From: Chrysiogenales bacterium
GTDB taxonomy: Bacteria; Acidobacteriota; Aminicenantia; UBA2199
Reading direction: 5' to 3'
Assembly (NCBI GenBank): GCA_004525465.1
Contig: SPCN01000027.1
Coordinates: 1-14,968, forward strand
DNA: 14,968 bases
In this document: positions 1 through 6,808 of the stretch, piece after piece
Position numbering within the stretch: position 1 is the first letter of the stretch
Layout of the letters: each line of letters starts with the position of its first letter
Notes under the pieces: generated by a model
What the model was told of the DNA's origin: nothing
Seen by the model: only the letters and a program-made list of their open reading frames with translations
Databases searched by the model: none
Program-made: the position numbers and the translations under genes

Positions 1-29
1 TAAGAGGGGTTCGACTCCCCTACGGGCTA
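1..29 (+). tRNA. 3' part of a tRNA, probably tRNA-Glu (5' part outside the window)
   Basis: The T arm is complete: stem AGGGG (5-9), loop TTCGACT (10-16), stem CCCCT (17-21). It is followed by the 3' acceptor strand ACGGGCT (22-28) and discriminator A (29). The next bases are TTT, so the CCA end is not encoded and must be added by a nucleotidyltransferase. The TAAG variable-loop end plus the AGGGG T stem and ACGGGCT acceptor resemble bacterial tRNA-Glu, whose 5' acceptor is often GGCCCGT. The anticodon is off the window, so the isotype is an inference. That it is a tRNA is fairly secure. Confidence 0.8.
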
Positions 30-43
30 TTTCAACCTACCGA

Positions 44-61
44 TGGATCCCCATTGATCCA
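44..61 (+). other. Small perfect hairpin downstream of the tRNA
   Basis: TGGATC (44-49) and GATCCA (56-61) form a perfect 6-bp stem around the loop CCCATT, 15 bases after the tRNA end. No U-tract follows, so it is a poor intrinsic terminator. It may be a processing or 3'-end structure of the tRNA transcript, or chance. Confidence 0.3.
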
Positions 62-100
62 CAATCCCAATAATTTCCATGATAATTTTATACATGCATC

Positions 101-191
101 GCAGGGGCACGGGGTGCCGTGCCCACGAGATCGTGTTCATAACCTAAAATCATTTCGCGAGTTATGGGCACGGCACGCCGTGCCCCTACGC
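101..191. repeat. Nested GC-rich inverted repeat (REP/MITE-like)
   Basis: The left arm (103-124) and right arm (166-188) are inverted copies of a GGGGCACGG-type sequence, and each arm is itself nearly palindromic (GGGCACGG and CCGTGCCC around 4 bases). An inner CATAAC (138-143)/GTTATG (166 back to 161) pair extends the symmetry. The left arm differs by G for C at 113. The element sits between the tRNA and the stop codon of the Nudix fusion gene (198-196), so on the minus strand it would fold right after that stop and could act as a 3'-end or termination structure. Similar GGGCACGGC palindromes are dispersed repeats in several environmental phyla (known in general, not checked here). No coding capacity. 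Confidence 0.75.
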
Positions 192-195
192 TGAA

Positions 196-1293
196 TCATC
201 CTTCTTTGAACAATTGTTTCAGCAGAATATCAAATTCGAATTCAAAGTTCGGGGTTAAGATACCCTTGGAACGGGATTCCTTGATCTTGCTGATCTTCCA
301 GAATTTTCCCTCGCTGATCTCCTCCCGGTTGATGCGCGGCGTCCGGTCGCTCCTGGTGAAGAACATGTAGACCAGCTCGGATTCGACATCGCTCTTCCAG
401 ACATAGCGTGCCACAGGCACGGCCTTGAAATCGCTCAAGCCCAGTTCTTCTTCGGCTTCCCGTTTCAGGGCCGCTTCCACTGTTTCCCCGCTGCTCAGGT
501 GGCCGCCCACGGCCGTATCCCATTTTCCCGGCTGGATCTGCTTGCGCAGGGAACGTTTTTGCAGGAAGAGGCGGTCTCTGGAATCCAGGACATGCAGGTG
601 AACGACCGGGTGCAGCAGGTCCTGGCTTGAGTGGCATAGGCTGCGCGGCGCCTTGCCGCGCACCTTTCCCTCGACATCAACGATATCGAACCACTCCTCG
701 TCGGCGTATTGGCTGGCGGCTGCTGCAGCAGAGCGCCTGGCTTTCCGGCGCTTGCGCAGCCATTCCACGAGAAAATAGGCGGCGAACAGAATATAGAACA
801 GGCCGCCCGATATGAAGCCCCAGGCCGCCGCCGACATGGCCAGGGCGGCATAGACGATCAGGAGCGCATGGCCCAGAAAGAGAAATAACAAAACCTTCAT
901 GCCCTGCATCATCGACTTGACCTGCTCATCATTCATGGCTAAGGTCTTAAGGTAACGGCGAGACATGGCCAGCATGATGTTCACGGGCGAATACACCGAG
1001 ATGCCCAGGATCAGGCAAAAAACAAGTTCAACCAGGGCCGGCTTCAACCTGAAAAAAACATCGGTTCTCAACAGCAGCGAGACACCGCCCAGCAGGACGA
1101 TCAGTCCGGTGTCAAGCAGGATGAAGCGGTCCAGTTTTTTTTTCTTGAAATAGGAAACCGCCATTTCAAGGATTCCAAAAAGCAAGGCCACAACCAGACC
1201 AATAGTTGTGCCCCATAAGGCATCGGCAACTATGAAAACAAGCAGTGGCAAAAAGCCCGGAGCCAGGGTTTTAAACAGCTGCAGTCGGTTCAA
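196..1293 (-). CDS. YciB/IspZ-like membrane domain fused to a Nudix hydrolase
   Basis: The protein has 365 residues. Residues about 10-180 are hydrophobic with about six membrane segments and resemble the septation protein YciB/IspZ family (FLPLLVF start, a KKKKLDRF loop, then LLGGVSLLL). A basic linker (RKRRKARR, 180-187) and an Ala run lead into a Nudix domain that opens with EEWFDIVD, as in YfcD/Idi-like Nudix proteins. The Nudix box is complete at 264-286: G264, E270, then REAEEELGL from 278. The catalytic domain should lie on the cytoplasmic face. Substrate is unknown. The start is TTG at 1293-1291, overlapping the rfaE1 stop as TTGA, with no good Shine-Dalgarno, so translational coupling is likely. 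It is last in the LPS operon. The fusion is in one uninterrupted frame. The Nudix call is secure; the YciB assignment rests on pattern and length and is less so. Confidence 0.85.
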   Translation of the reverse strand: MNRLQLFKTLAPGFLPLLVFIVADALWGTTIGLVVALLFGILEMAVSYFKKKKLDRFILLDTGLIVLLGGVSLLLRTDVFFRLKPALVELVFCLILGISVYSPVNIMLAMSRRYLKTLAMNDEQVKSMMQGMKVLLFLFLGHALLIVYAALAMSAAAWGFISGGLFYILFAAYFLVEWLRKRRKARRSAAAAASQYADEEWFDIVDVEGKVRGKAPRSLCHSSQDLLHPVVHLHVLDSRDRLFLQKRSLRKQIQPGKWDTAVGGHLSSGETVEAALKREAEEELGLSDFKAVPVARYVWKSDVESELVYMFFTRSDRTPRINREEISEGKFWKISKIKESRSKGILTPNFEFEFDILLKQLFKEG

Positions 1294-2267
1294 TGTTGCT
1301 TGAGGATGAATTTGAGCCTTATCTGCAATTCCTCCAGGCCGACCTGCGAGGTGCCTATCTTTTCCACAACAATAGAAGCGGCGGCGTTGGCCAGGGCCAC
1401 GGCTTCGCGCAGATCGGCTCCTGCGGCCAGGGCCAGGGTCAGCACTGCGACCACGGTATCGCCGGCTCCGGTCACATCGAAAACTTCATGGCTGAAAGCC
1501 GGAAGATGGAAAATCCTTCTTTTCTTTTTGACAGCCGATATTCCCATGCCGCCCCTGGTGATCAAGGCGAAATCTGTCTTGAATTTGCGGCGGATACGAT
1601 TCAAGGCCAGGGCGACATCCTGGTCGTTAACTATGGGATTTCCCGCCATGGCTTCTGCTTCCTTCAGGTTGGGCGTGACGCCGGTCACACCGCGGTAAAA
1701 ATCAAAATGGGGCGGTTTGGGATCCACAATAATGGGAATACGCAGGGCGGCGGCCCTGGCCTTGAGCAGGGAAATCACTTCCGCATTCACTGTGCCCTTG
1801 GCGTAATCCGATACAATGACGGCATCCATTTCTGCTGCATCAACAACGGCTTTTATCTGATCCATAACTATGGAACTCATACGGATCTTCCCTTCGCGGT
1901 CAATACGGACGATCTGCTGGCGCTGGGAAATGATTCGCGTTTTGACGATGGTCTGGTTGGCCGGGTCGCTGATAACCCAGTTGCCGTTTTTCTTCAGTTG
2001 GGCTATTTCATCAGCATAGCTGTCCGCGCCTACAACGCCCAACAGTAAACCCTTGGCTCCCAACTGATCGATGTTGGCTGCCACGTTACCGGCTCCACCC
2101 AAACGTATTTCTTCGCTGTCGACCTTGACCACTGGCACCGGAGCTTCCGGCGAAATGCGCACAACCTGGCCAAAAATATAGCGGTCCAAAATTACATCCC
2201 CGAATACCAGGATCTTCTTATTGGCGAAACGCGAACAAACTTCAGCGATTCTCTTTAATTTGAACAT
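1290..2267 (-). CDS. rfaE1: D-glycero-beta-D-manno-heptose-7-phosphate kinase (RfaE domain I)
   Basis: This PfkB/ribokinase-family kinase adds phosphate at C1 of heptose 7-phosphate in the cytoplasm, a step in making ADP-heptose for the LPS inner core. It has 325 residues, the length of the kinase half of HldE (about 477), so no nucleotidyltransferase domain is attached and a separate RfaE2/HldC is expected elsewhere. Visible motifs are GDVILDRY (23-30), LGGAGNVAAN (57-65 region), DYAKG (154-158), TPNLKEAE (198-205) and the PfkB signature DVTGAGDT with catalytic D270. The ATG at 2267 is preceded by GAGGA with good spacing. The start overlaps the upstream ligase gene by 26 bp and the stop overlaps the downstream start, indicating one operon. 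An adjacent heptosyltransferase-like gene supports the role. Confidence 0.93.
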   Translation of the reverse strand: MFKLKRIAEVCSRFANKKILVFGDVILDRYIFGQVVRISPEAPVPVVKVDSEEIRLGGAGNVAANIDQLGAKGLLLGVVGADSYADEIAQLKKNGNWVISDPANQTIVKTRIISQRQQIVRIDREGKIRMSSIVMDQIKAVVDAAEMDAVIVSDYAKGTVNAEVISLLKARAAALRIPIIVDPKPPHFDFYRGVTGVTPNLKEAEAMAGNPIVNDQDVALALNRIRRKFKTDFALITRGGMGISAVKKKRRIFHLPAFSHEVFDVTGAGDTVVAVLTLALAAGADLREAVALANAAASIVVEKIGTSQVGLEELQIRLKFILKQH

Positions 2268-3432
2268 GGGCTTCCTCTTTCAGGTTCAAAAAAGGCAGGC
2301 TGATAAAATAAAAAAGGATGAATTTAATCTCACTGTCGCCGAAATTGTATTCAAACATCCCGGCGATCAAAAAACCGATAAAGGCAAAAAACACTGCGGC
2401 CGTGATGGCGCGCCAATCTCCAGTCCTTGCTTTCAGCAATTTCAGCAATTGCAGAATAATGAACAGGCAGGCCATCAGGAAACTGGCCAGGGCGAATATC
2501 CCCCTTTCGGCCAGTATCTGCAAAAAATTGTTGTGCAGGTGCGGATTGATCTTTTCAGCAAGCGGATGGCGGTAGCGTTTTTCATTGCTGGCGATTACCT
2601 TTTCGATGTTGTTGCTTCCCACCCCGGTCCAGGGGTGATCCTGGAATATTTTAAGGCCGGAATGGACCATGTGGATCCGGTCAAGGTTTGACTTGTCATG
2701 CAGATCCACAATGGACAGGATCCGGTTTTTCACTGCCAAAGGCGCCAACAACGCCAGGATCAGCGCCAGGGGCGCCAGCGCCAGAAAGTATTTCGGTCTG
2801 AAAAAAATCAGGAACATCAGTAGGGCGCCGGCAATGCCCAGCCATGCGGAACGGGTCAGGGAGAAGACAATGGCAATAAGCATAACGGCCAGCGCCCCGG
2901 AAATGAGCAGCGACTGCTTTTTGTTCTTGCCTAAAAACATTATTACGAAAAAAAAGATGAAAGCGAACATCAGCAACCCGGCATAGGTCATCCAATGGGA
3001 GGTAAAACCCTTCAGGCGGTCCGACAGGACTATGCCCTTGTGCCAAACCGTGTAAATCCCCACCAACGCCGAAAGCACACCCGAGGCCAGGATGGTCCAT
3101 ATGGACAACCAAACCCGCTTCCAGGTGTTCAGCAGCCAGAGATAGATAGGAATGAGCAGGAAAATAAGCAGTTCCTTGTTGTCGCTTATGCTGGCGGCCC
3201 GGTCAAAGGAAAAAACCGTGGCCAACAGGGTAAAAAAAATGTAGGCGGCAAAGAAATAGCAAAAAAAAGGAGGCAGCGGAAATTCTCCGCCCCGGGCCAG
3301 ATGGAGAATGAAGAGCAACAGAATAAGGGTCAGGAAAATATAGCAGCCGGCAATAGAGAAATTTATAAGAAAAAGGAATGCCAGCAGCAGGGCAAAAGCC
3401 AGGTTACTTGATGAATTTGCTGACAGCTTCAT
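2242..3432 (-). CDS. O-antigen ligase/polymerase family membrane protein (Wzy_C/WaaL-like)
   Basis: An integral inner-membrane protein of 396 residues from the chosen start, with roughly ten or more hydrophobic segments. Before the last segments lies a large polar, probably periplasmic loop with the Wzy_C-type pattern: HSGLKIFQDHPWTGVGSNN, then HLHNNFLQILAERG with the conserved His. Family members join undecaprenyl-linked O-polysaccharide to lipid A-core (WaaL) or polymerise O units (Wzy); sequence alone does not separate these. Start: an in-frame ATG at 3477 exists, but the ATG at 3432 has GGAAAGAG just upstream and gives a shorter 29-bp overlap with the GT9 gene, so I prefer it. The gene lies between a heptosyltransferase and the heptose kinase, favouring an LPS role. 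It probably shares the operon promoter upstream of the GT9 gene. Confidence 0.87.
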   Translation of the reverse strand: MKLSANSSSNLAFALLLAFLFLINFSIAGCYIFLTLILLLFILHLARGGEFPLPPFFCYFFAAYIFFTLLATVFSFDRAASISDNKELLIFLLIPIYLWLLNTWKRVWLSIWTILASGVLSALVGIYTVWHKGIVLSDRLKGFTSHWMTYAGLLMFAFIFFFVIMFLGKNKKQSLLISGALAVMLIAIVFSLTRSAWLGIAGALLMFLIFFRPKYFLALAPLALILALLAPLAVKNRILSIVDLHDKSNLDRIHMVHSGLKIFQDHPWTGVGSNNIEKVIASNEKRYRHPLAEKINPHLHNNFLQILAERGIFALASFLMACLFIILQLLKLLKARTGDWRAITAAVFFAFIGFLIAGMFEYNFGDSEIKFILFYFISLPFLNLKEEAHVQIKENR

Positions 3433-4426
3433 ATACTCTTTCCACATTGATTTGCCGCATGCAGTGGATTGTATCATACTTGCATTTTCTTTGCGAACAT
3501 GGCCGGCAGGCCATTTCCAGTTGGATGATCTCTACCTGCTCCCGACGCCAAGGCCCGCTGATCTCGGCCAGGTTGGGCCCGTAAAGGGCGACCAGCGGGG
3601 TCGCGGTCAAGGAAGCTACATGCAATGGGCCAGAATCGGCCCCGACATATACCGCCGCACTTGCGATCAATGCCAGCATTTCTCGGCTGGACAAAGGGCC
3701 GGAGAAATCATGGACATGGGCGATCTTGGCGAGAATCGCTGCTCGGGCCATCTCCTCCCCGTTGGCGCCGATCAAAAAGACCGGGATGCGCCGGGCGCTC
3801 AGATGCTGGATCAAGGCGCTGAAATTTTCCATGCCCCAATCCCGGAAACGGTTGCCGGCTCCCAGATGGACCACGACTTTGGGCTGGATATCCTGGACGG
3901 CAGCCACTGGCGAGGACAAAGGGAAAGCACGGGCATCAATGACCGGTAAAGGAGGAAGGACATCGATGGCAATTCCGATCTTTTCCAGCAGCCTGGCCTG
4001 GTTAAAAACTGAATGAGCGGGATAGGCCGAACTTCTGCGGCTGACCAGGCGGTTGTAGGCCCAATTGCGGTTAGGGGTTCGGTAGCCGATGCGCCGGGTT
4101 GCACCGCTGGCCAATGTGAGCACTGCGCTGCCGGGCCCGGAATGGAAATCGATGACCGTATTAATGCCCAAACCTTTGATCTGGCCACGAAAGGCAAGGA
4201 TATCTTTCAAGCTGCGCCTGACAGGCACGGTTATGATGTGATCGATGCCGGGAATGATCCCGGCTATTTCGGCAAATCGCTCTTCCACAACATAATGAAG
4301 GCGGGTACGGGGAAAGCGGCGCTTAAAAAGTTCAATTGAAGGAATGGTGAAAATAATATCACCAAGAAGACGCAGGCGGATGAACAGCACATCATCTTCG
4401 CCCGGTTCATCTTGAACGCTTGACAA
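3404..4426 (-). CDS. Glycosyltransferase family 9 protein (ADP-heptose:LPS heptosyltransferase-like)
   Basis: GT9 enzymes transfer heptose from ADP-heptose to the LPS core at the cytoplasmic face of the inner membrane. The 340-residue length fits the family. Signs are an N-terminal VLFIRLRLLGDIIFTIP (GT9 first strand and loop), HLGAGNRFRDWG (187-198), and the C-terminal nucleotide-sugar motif GADSGPLHVASL (262-273) followed by ALYGP. Four cysteines (307, 310, 315, 322) form a CxxC...C...C pattern near the end, seen in many GT9 proteins. The start codon is TTG (4426-4424), chosen because GGAGG lies 7 bases upstream; no ATG is suitably placed. It is the first gene of the four-gene operon, downstream of the 4481-4537 promoter region. 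Which heptose (I, II or III) or other sugar it adds cannot be told from sequence. Confidence 0.9.
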   Translation of the reverse strand: MSSVQDEPGEDDVLFIRLRLLGDIIFTIPSIELFKRRFPRTRLHYVVEERFAEIAGIIPGIDHIITVPVRRSLKDILAFRGQIKGLGINTVIDFHSGPGSAVLTLASGATRRIGYRTPNRNWAYNRLVSRRSSAYPAHSVFNQARLLEKIGIAIDVLPPLPVIDARAFPLSSPVAAVQDIQPKVVVHLGAGNRFRDWGMENFSALIQHLSARRIPVFLIGANGEEMARAAILAKIAHVHDFSGPLSSREMLALIASAAVYVGADSGPLHVASLTATPLVALYGPNLAEISGPWRREQVEIIQLEMACRPCSQRKCKYDTIHCMRQINVERVYEAVSKFIK

Positions 4427-4447
4427 TATAAGTCCTCCAGATCATGT

Positions 4448-4459
4448 GACCGCCCGGTC
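4448..4459. promoter_or_regulatory. Palindrome GACCGCCCGGTC in the LPS operon leader
   Basis: GACCG/CGGTC around CC forms a compact palindrome between the inferred transcription start (about 4474) and the Shine-Dalgarno of the GT9 gene. Its GACCGCCC half recurs inverted at 4524-4531, immediately next to the TTGACA box. It could be an operator or a small leader hairpin; no regulator is identified. Confidence 0.35.
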
Positions 4460-4480
4460 GCAGGGTTAAACTGTATAGGA

Positions 4481-4537
4481 ATTATACAATAATATCCTGA
4501 ATATATTAATTTTCGCATTTTCAGGGCGGTCTGTCAA
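4481..4537 (-). promoter_or_regulatory. Promoter region of the GT9-ligase-rfaE1-Nudix operon
   Basis: Reading the minus strand, two overlapping sigma-70-type pairs can be seen. The first is TTAATA (4509-4504), a 17-base spacer, then a perfect TATAAT (4486-4481), which would start transcription near 4474 and give a leader of about 48 bases. The second is a perfect TTGACA (4537-4532), a 17-base spacer and GAAAAT (4514-4509). The first has the better -10 and position. Not experimentally supported. Confidence 0.55.
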
Positions 4538-4687
4538 CGTGGCAGAGAAAATGGACTGTTCTGGTTGAAGTTTGCGAATCGTTGCCCCATGGTTGTCTCT
4601 GGTAATATCAATTACTATAGGTGTTCTGCGCATATAAAAAGTATGCAATCCAAGATAAACCATACTCCATAAGATTTTCTAAAGTTT

Positions 4688-4716
4688 TAAATAAAGATTT
4701 CCACAGTCCTTGACAA
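4688..4716 (-). promoter_or_regulatory. Possible distal promoter of the LPS operon
   Basis: TTGTCA (4716-4711), a 17-base spacer and TATTTA (4693-4688) on the minus strand. It would give a leader of about 255 bases before the GT9 start. The -10 match is weak in an AT-rich background. Confidence 0.25.
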
Positions 4717-4747
4717 AATTCCCCGCTTGGTATTAAATTCCCGATTG

Positions 4748-6736
4748 TCATTTAATGGAGAAAGTATAGGTTTTCTCGCTCTTGTTGCCGCCATGATCAT
4801 TCGCCCGCACCAGAAGACGGTTTTTACCTCTTTGCAAATGCTTGAGATCTTTGATTAATATGTGTTTCCAATCAGGATCATACTCGGCATCGACAATCTG
4901 GCCATTTAAGAACACCGCCACCGTTCTTTCATCGATTCCCTTGCCCCGGTCACTTACATGCACCACCAGGCGCTTTAAACTTTGCAGATGCCTTGACTCG
5001 GGTTTTTGGAATATAATTGCCGGCGGATCAATATCCCTGAGCAGAGCGAAAATTCCGGCTGTGAGGACCCGGCATTTCATGTATCCCGGATCGTAGTCGG
5101 GCTGGGTGGCAATGTAGTGCCACTTTTTTGACTCGAAGCTGTACTTGAAAATTCCCAACTGTTCACGTCGGACTTCCCCGGCGGGGATCTTGAACTTGAA
5201 AAACACCGCGTCCAGGAACGCGAAGTGGTCCGGTCCCAATTTGATCGGACCGGCCAGCAAGGGAAATTCCGCTTTCAGATCCACCTGCTCAAATAGCAGG
5301 ACCTTTGATTCAAGAACCGAAGTGGAACCAAACTCGGCTACGAAATCATGAAAACGGACGACCTGGGCAAATTCTTTTATTAAAAGAACCGGATGTAATG
5401 TTTTTTGACTTTCTTCCACGCGCTGTTGGCCGTCGGACAATTCAAAACGCAACTGTAGGCGCGGGTCATGGTTCAAAGGCTTGAAGCAAAAATACGACCC
5501 GCCTGCATATTCATGAGCCGCAACAACCTGCTCACGATCACCCTGGATGATCTTGAGTTTCAGCATTGTGGCCGGAACCGGGAGATCCTTGATCTTGATC
5601 ACCACGTCATCCTGATTGACATAGGTGGAAAATTCAGTTCTCTGCATAATACCGCTGTCAGTTTTTCGCACAGGATATTTTTTCTGCAGCCTGGAGGAAT
5701 CGTTGCCGATCACCATACGCAATGGGATCAGGGCCAAGGCCTGGTTCTGCTGGCGGTCTTTGACGATGATCTTGATCTGGTGTGGGCCTGGAGACATTTG
5801 CCGCAATCTTTCCGCCAAGCGTACCCTTGTTTTTTCCAGGTCGAATCCGCTTTGGTAACTAAGGTTAATAAAATAGGCGCCGGAGGTCGAATAGGCCATG
5901 TCATAGAGCATGCCCAACTGGTTGTTATCGTCGCGTGTCAAACGATCAAAATCGACTTGAAAGACCGGCGCTCCGTCCAGGAAGGCTTGCAAACTGTAGG
6001 GGGCGACAACATGGCCTACATCAGAAAGATCAATCGCATGCAGGGACAGATCGAACGGCCCCGTAACCGTCAAAGGCTCCGCCAGGGTGTACAGCATTCC
6101 ATTGTTCCGTAATTTAAAATAAAATTCTCCACAATCGTCATTGATCAAAGATGGACCGCGGCTGCGCAGCAATATCCCTTTCAGCAGTGGTTCATGCTCA
6201 TCTGGGTGAAGGTTGCCGATCAGCGACAACGGATTGATCGCCTGGCCGAATTGGTTGCGTATTTCCAGGTGCAGGTGGGGAAAACCGGAGCCGCTTTCGC
6301 CGCTAAAAGCAATGACCTCGCCCCGGCGCACCGCCAGAGGCACCGGCAAGGTCCAGGTGCCGAAATATTTTTTTCCGCGTTTTTTCTGCACCTGGGTGAC
6401 CTGGGCTTCGATGTCCTCGCGGAATTTTTCCAGATGGCCGTAAAGGGAATACCTGCCGTCAGTGTGGCGCAGGTGCAGGCTGCGACCATATCCCCGATCC
6501 GACATGGAGATGCGCTCGATCACCCCGGCGGCGACAGCCAAAACCGGAAAACCGGTTTGCCTGAATGTCCGCAGGTCGATACCGGCATGAAAATGGTTGG
6601 ACCTGAATTCCTGGAAAGTGGAGCTGATACCGTTGTTGATGGTCAGCGGCCAGACGTATGGCTTTTCATTCTCCGGCGCTGTCTGCAGGCTCAGCGCCGA
6701 GGTTGCGATCAAGAAGAATAGAAATAATGCTCTCAT
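4748..6736 (-). CDS. Secreted M23 family metallopeptidase with long beta-rich C-terminal region
   Basis: The protein has 662 residues and a short hydrophobic N-terminal signal segment (about 2-17, cleavage unclear). The M23/LytM domain spans about 28-175 with zinc ligands H50 and D54 (HxxxD), YGHL (99-102) and H154-L-H156, so the peptidase centre is intact. M23 enzymes usually cut peptidoglycan peptides. The remaining 480 residues look beta-rich; residues from about 565 (DIDPPAIIF...VSDRGKGID...FLNG...NRLLVRANDHGGNKS) resemble an Ig-like or bacterial surface beta-sandwich domain. Such tails are usual in large periplasmic M23 proteins of Gram-negative phyla. It is monocistronic: 72 bases from the gene upstream and 321 bases from the next. 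No Shine-Dalgarno precedes the ATG; a promoter at 6746-6774 places the transcription start about 3 bases before it. The substrate is inferred from family only. Confidence 0.88.
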   Translation of the reverse strand: MRALFLFFLIATSALSLQTAPENEKPYVWPLTINNGISSTFQEFRSNHFHAGIDLRTFRQTGFPVLAVAAGVIERISMSDRGYGRSLHLRHTDGRYSLYGHLEKFREDIEAQVTQVQKKRGKKYFGTWTLPVPLAVRRGEVIAFSGESGSGFPHLHLEIRNQFGQAINPLSLIGNLHPDEHEPLLKGILLRSRGPSLINDDCGEFYFKLRNNGMLYTLAEPLTVTGPFDLSLHAIDLSDVGHVVAPYSLQAFLDGAPVFQVDFDRLTRDDNNQLGMLYDMAYSTSGAYFINLSYQSGFDLEKTRVRLAERLRQMSPGPHQIKIIVKDRQQNQALALIPLRMVIGNDSSRLQKKYPVRKTDSGIMQRTEFSTYVNQDDVVIKIKDLPVPATMLKLKIIQGDREQVVAAHEYAGGSYFCFKPLNHDPRLQLRFELSDGQQRVEESQKTLHPVLLIKEFAQVVRFHDFVAEFGSTSVLESKVLLFEQVDLKAEFPLLAGPIKLGPDHFAFLDAVFFKFKIPAGEVRREQLGIFKYSFESKKWHYIATQPDYDPGYMKCRVLTAGIFALLRDIDPPAIIFQKPESRHLQSLKRLVVHVSDRGKGIDERTVAVFLNGQIVDAEYDPDWKHILIKDLKHLQRGKNRLLVRANDHGGNKSEKTYTFSIK

Positions 6737-6745
6737 AAAGACGAT

Positions 6746-6774
6746 ATTTTAGACCGGAATGGCTATAAATGCAA
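6746..6774 (-). promoter_or_regulatory. Promoter of the M23 peptidase gene (near-leaderless)
   Basis: Minus strand: TTGCAT (6774-6769), a 17-base spacer and TAAAAT (6751-6746). Nine bases separate the -10 box from the ATG at 6736, so the predicted transcription start lies about 3 bases upstream of it. There is no Shine-Dalgarno. The -35 match is only partial. Confidence 0.45.
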
Positions 6775-6808
6775 ACTGCGGCCGGGGCCCTGATTGGCGT
6801 TTGGATTC

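Larger units (their letters stand above)
4427..4747 (-). other. AT-rich 321-bp control region upstream of the LPS operon
   Basis: No convincing gene is present. The stretch is clearly AT-richer than its surroundings and contains the Shine-Dalgarno of the GT9 gene (about 4434-4438), two or three promoter-like box pairs on the minus strand, a GACCGCCC repeat, and near its right end a TGACAA/TTGTCA inverted pair. A 65-codon minus-strand frame (4663-4466) has no matching Shine-Dalgarno and no recognisable product, so it is not called. Confidence 0.6.

Noticed and set aside
1293..2048. 251-codon open frame on the plus strand opposite rfaE1
   Set aside because: It is a shadow of rfaE1: low-complexity Gly/Gln/His-rich translation, no family pattern, and all PfkB motifs lie on the other strand.
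4466..4663. 65-codon minus-strand frame in the LPS control region
   Set aside because: No properly spaced Shine-Dalgarno, it runs through the inferred promoter boxes, and there is no recognisable product. It could be a leader peptide, but nothing positive supports it.
4427..4747. JUMPstart/ops element expected upstream of some LPS operons
   Set aside because: No GGCGGTAG ops core is present on the operon strand; the similar GGGCGGTC is part of a different repeat.
5468..6112. Long plus-strand frame opposite the M23 gene
   Set aside because: Antisense shadow with no Shine-Dalgarno and no recognisable protein; the minus strand encodes an intact M23 protein.
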